A stretch of 64,000 nt of DNA, from positions 1-64,000 of the forward strand of contig JBGSNQ010000112.1 of NCBI GenBank assembly GCA_041739525.1, in the 5' to 3' direction. The translations under genes and the position numbers were made by a program. Shown piece after piece: positions 61,621-64,000 of this stretch; position 1 is the first letter of the stretch, and every line of letters begins with the position of its first letter. The notes under the pieces are model-generated. The model was not told where the DNA came from and made no database searches. It saw nothing but the letters and a program-made list of their open reading frames with translations. The DNA is from DATJGR01 sp041739525 (lineage in GTDB: Bacteria; Pseudomonadota; Gammaproteobacteria; Pseudomonadales; Azotimanducaceae).

Positions 61621-62583
61621 ATGAAGGCCGCAGTCTACTATGAAAACGGCGCACCTCAGGTGTTCCGTTACGAGGACGTCGCCGATCCGACGTGCGACGC
61701 GAACGGTATCGTCATCGACGTGAAAGCCGTAAGCATCGAAGGTGGCGATGTGCTGAATCGCGCCGGCGGTGCACTGGTAACGAAGCCACACGTCGTCGGT
61801 TATCAAGCCGCCGGCGTCGTGCGCGAAGTCGGTACGAACGTCACCGGTTTCAAAGTGGGCGATCACGCCGTAACCGTCAGTGCATTCGGCAGCCACGCTG
61901 CACGACGCGCCGTCAACGCGGCAACCGCATGGAAAGTACCGAAGGACGCCGACATCGTGCTGGCCGCGTGCGTGCCGATTCCGTTCGGCACCGCCGACGA
62001 TTGCCTGTTCGAGTTCGGTCGGCTGCAGAAAGGCGAATCGGTGCTGATTCAAGGCGGCGCCGGCGGTGTCGGTCTGGCTGCGATTCAACTCGCAAAACGC
62101 GCCGGCGCGCGCGTGTTCGCAACCGCGTCTTCGGATGCGAAGCTCGATCGGCTGCGCGACTTCGGCATGGATGAAGGCATCAACTACGCGAAAGGCGATC
62201 TCGCAGCCGCGGTGATGCGCGCCACCGACAATCGCGGCGTGAATCTGGTGGTCGATCCGGTCGGCGGCGACGTGCTCGCGCAAAGCCTGAAGATCATCGG
62301 TTATCGCGGCCGCGTGGTTACCGTGGGCAACGCCAGCCGCGGCGAACGCAACTACGATATTCAATCGCTGCTCGGCCAGAATCAGTCCGTCACCGGTGTG
62401 TTTCTCGGCGCCGAGATCACCACGCCCCGCGTGCGGCAGATGATCGAAAATCACGTGAAGGACGTGGCATCCGGCGCGCTGAAGATGGTCGTCGACAAGC
62501 AGTTTCCGTTGCGCGACGCAGCGGCGGCTCACGCTTACATCGAAGGCCGCAGCGCTTTCGGTCGTGTCGTGCTGATTCCCTGA
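61621..62583 (+). CDS. Zinc-free MDR oxidoreductase (quinone-reductase type)
   Basis: 320 residues. The N-terminal GroES-like domain lacks catalytic zinc cysteines; the Rossmann motif is QGGAGGVGLAAIQLAKRAGARVFATASS. VVDPVGGDVLAQSLKIIGYRGRVVTVG and LPLRDAAAAHAYIEGRSAFGRVVL-like ending match the quinone oxidoreductase family. It uses NADPH to reduce quinones or activated double bonds. It is followed by a methyltransferase gene 17 bases on. Confidence 0.88.
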   Translation: MKAAVYYENGAPQVFRYEDVADPTCDANGIVIDVKAVSIEGGDVLNRAGGALVTKPHVVGYQAAGVVREVGTNVTGFKVGDHAVTVSAFGSHAARRAVNAATAWKVPKDADIVLAACVPIPFGTADDCLFEFGRLQKGESVLIQGGAGGVGLAAIQLAKRAGARVFATASSDAKLDRLRDFGMDEGINYAKGDLAAAVMRATDNRGVNLVVDPVGGDVLAQSLKIIGYRGRVVTVGNASRGERNYDIQSLLGQNQSVTGVFLGAEITTPRVRQMIENHVKDVASGALKMVVDKQFPLRDAAAAHAYIEGRSAFGRVVLIP

Positions 62584-62600
62584 ATTCATAGAGGCTCGAA

Positions 62601-63434
62601 ATGCAAACGAAGAAAGGCAACGAGGAGCAGATCGAATACTGGAACGGCGACGCCGGCGCCACGTGGACGAAGCGACAAGACCGTATGGACGCGATGCTCG
62701 CGCCGATCGGCGATGCAACGCTCGATCGGTGTCCGGTCAACGCGGGCGACAAGGTGCTCGACGTCGGCTGCGGTTGCGGCGATACGACGCTGCGTTTCGC
62801 CGCGCGTGGTGCCATCGCAACCGGCGTGGACATTTCCAAACCGATGCTCGCGCGAGCTCGCGAACGTGCGGCCGCGAAGGGTCTCACCGCCACGTTCACC
62901 CTCGCCGACGCCGCAGAGGCGCGTTTCGACACCGAATACGATCTGCTGTTCTCGCGTTTTGGCGTGATGTTCTTCAGCGACCCCACCGCCGCGTTCACGA
63001 ATCTGCATCGCGCCCTGCGCGCGTCGGCCAGGCTGTGTTTCGTCTGCTGGCAACCGCCGAAGCTCAACCCATGGATTTCGGTGCCGTTCTCAGTCGCGCA
63101 GCCATTCCTGCCGCCGCAGCCCACGCTCGAACCGCGCGCACCAGGTCCGTTCGCATTCGCCGAGCCCGACTACGTGCGCCAGATTCTCACCGGCGCCGGC
63201 TTCAAGTCGATATCGATCGATCCGTTTACCACGACGCTCACCATCGGCAGCAACCTCGATACGGCGCTCGAACAGATCTGCGAAGTCGGCCCCTTGAGCC
63301 GCTCGTTGGCGGGTGTCGAGTCGTCGCTCCGCTCTCGCGTGATCGCTGCGGTGCGCGAACAGTTGCAGGCGAACCTGACGAGTGCCGGCGTTTCGCTCGG
63401 CGCTGCGTGCTGGATCGTGCAGGCGGCAGCGTAG
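62601..63434 (+). CDS. Class I SAM-dependent methyltransferase
   Basis: 277 residues. Motif I is VLDVGCGCGDTTLRFA with ATGVDIS as motif II, then ADAAEARFDTEYDLLFSRFGVMFFSDP. The sequence is of the UbiE/type-11 shape. Its substrate could be a small molecule or lipid; not assigned. ATG 62601 is preceded by AGAGGCTCG. It likely shares a transcript with the MDR reductase and the carboxylase gene. Confidence 0.88.
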   Translation: MQTKKGNEEQIEYWNGDAGATWTKRQDRMDAMLAPIGDATLDRCPVNAGDKVLDVGCGCGDTTLRFAARGAIATGVDISKPMLARARERAAAKGLTATFTLADAAEARFDTEYDLLFSRFGVMFFSDPTAAFTNLHRALRASARLCFVCWQPPKLNPWISVPFSVAQPFLPPQPTLEPRAPGPFAFAEPDYVRQILTGAGFKSISIDPFTTTLTIGSNLDTALEQICEVGPLSRSLAGVESSLRSRVIAAVREQLQANLTSAGVSLGAACWIVQAAA

Positions 63435-63453
63435 CGATGAGTCGCGGTAGATC

Positions 63454-64000
63454 ATGAGCTGGGAAAGGGAAATCGACGAACTGCGCCGCCGCGAAGCGCT
63501 CGCGCTGCAGATGGGCGGCGCAGACAAAGTGGCCCGGCAACATGAATTCGGCAAGCTGACGATTCGCGAACGCATCGCGGCAATCAGCGACGTCGACTCA
63601 TTCCACGAGATCGGCACGCTGGCCGGCGTCGGCAGCTACGGCGAAGACGGCGAATTGCGCGCGTTCACGCCGTCGAACTTCGTGCTCGGCACTGCCGACA
63701 TCGGCGGCCGTCCGGTGATTCTATCGGGCGACGACTTCACCGTGCGCGGCGGTTCGGCCGATGCGTCGATCGCCGGCAAACGGCAGCGCGCCGAAGGCCT
63801 TGCGCTCGAATTGCGCCTGCCGCACATCCGTCTCGTCGACGGCATGGGCGGCGGCGGGTCCGTGAAGACCATCGAGACTGCGGGACGCACCTACATTCCA
63901 CAAGTGGCCGGTTGGGAAACCGTCGTTGCGCACCTCGCGGTTGCGCCGTCGGTCTCGCTTGCATTGGGATCGGTCGCCGGCATCGGCGCAGCGCGCGTGT
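63454..64000 (+). CDS. Acyl-CoA carboxylase beta (carboxyltransferase) subunit, 3' end missing
   Basis: 182 codons are visible before the window ends (a full subunit is about 510-540). It begins MSWEREIDELRRREALALQMGG and shows the carboxyltransferase N-domain: KLTIRERIAAISD, RPVILSGDDFTVRGGSAD, GGGGSVKTIE and VAPSVSLALGSVAGIGAARV. The family includes propionyl-, methylcrotonyl- and geranyl-CoA carboxylases; which one cannot be told without the rest. It starts 20 bases after the methyltransferase stop. The reduced GSDDFTV-type substrate loop fits acyl-CoA carboxylases rather than AccD. Confidence 0.88.
   Translation, partial: MSWEREIDELRRREALALQMGGADKVARQHEFGKLTIRERIAAISDVDSFHEIGTLAGVGSYGEDGELRAFTPSNFVLGTADIGGRPVILSGDDFTVRGGSADASIAGKRQRAEGLALELRLPHIRLVDGMGGGGSVKTIETAGRTYIPQVAGWETVVAHLAVAPSVSLALGSVAGIGAARV

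Overview
The window looks like chromosomal DNA of a GC-rich, Gram-negative proteobacterium, most likely a gammaproteobacterium of a lipid- or steroid-degrading type. This is inferred from an E. coli-type DgkA, Lhr, Lon, oligopeptidase B, MarC, lipoproteins with lipoboxes, and many fadD/fadE-like genes. I cannot name the species. No rRNA, tRNA, CRISPR array, plasmid origin or intact transposase was seen. Genes are densely packed on both strands, often with overlapping starts and stops.

Layout. 0-5.5 kb: the cut end of pdxH, an acyl-CoA synthetase, an acyl-CoA dehydrogenase and oligopeptidase B. 5.5-15 kb: a small CxxC protein, a CoA-transferase, a Yip1-like membrane protein, the large helicase Lhr, a GNAT-pentapeptide fusion, a small membrane protein and a CYTH protein. 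15-25 kb: a degenerate EAL protein, a deacetylase-family protein, an SDR, a PaaG-like crotonase, two APH-family kinases, an NTF2-like protein, GNAT, an LLM oxidoreductase, DgkA and a second acyl-CoA synthetase with an operator-like palindrome upstream. 25-30 kb: a MerR regulator, a repeat-rich promoter, a subtilisin-like lipoprotein and a PrcB-like lipoprotein in a translationally coupled pair. 30-35.5 kb: a third APH-family kinase, an MlrC-like M81 protein, a MORN/Sel1 repeat protein and a class III aminotransferase.

35.5-41.2 kb is looser, has long gaps and by eye is less GC-biased at third codon positions. It carries a secreted protein ending in an S74 intramolecular chaperone, a polysaccharide pyruvyl transferase-like protein, an unknown protein and a GSCFA-domain protein. 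It looks like an acquired cell-surface or glycan island.

41.2-64 kb returns to dense core-like content: a Nudix protein, an LLM oxidoreductase, a GNAT-Nudix fusion, an SDR lacking the Tyr/Lys pair, dimeric dUTPase, a VOC protein, a 2-hydroxyacid dehydrogenase, a pair of acyl-CoA dehydrogenases behind a CTAG-rich tandem repeat, Lon with a possible heat-shock promoter, a two-subunit molybdenum hydroxylase, an alpha/beta hydrolase, MarC, a second degenerate EAL protein, an M3 oligopeptidase, a zinc-free MDR reductase, a methyltransferase and the start of an acyl-CoA carboxylase beta subunit.

How it fits together: much of the window serves acyl-CoA chemistry (two ligases, three acyl-CoA dehydrogenases, a crotonase, SDRs, CoA-transferase, carboxylase, and APH-like kinases of the kind found beside fadE genes). 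This suggests catabolism of fatty, branched or cyclic carboxylic acids. The most distinctive unit is the MerR-subtilisin-PrcB locus at 25.2-29.8 kb, with repeated TACTGTACA elements over its promoter.
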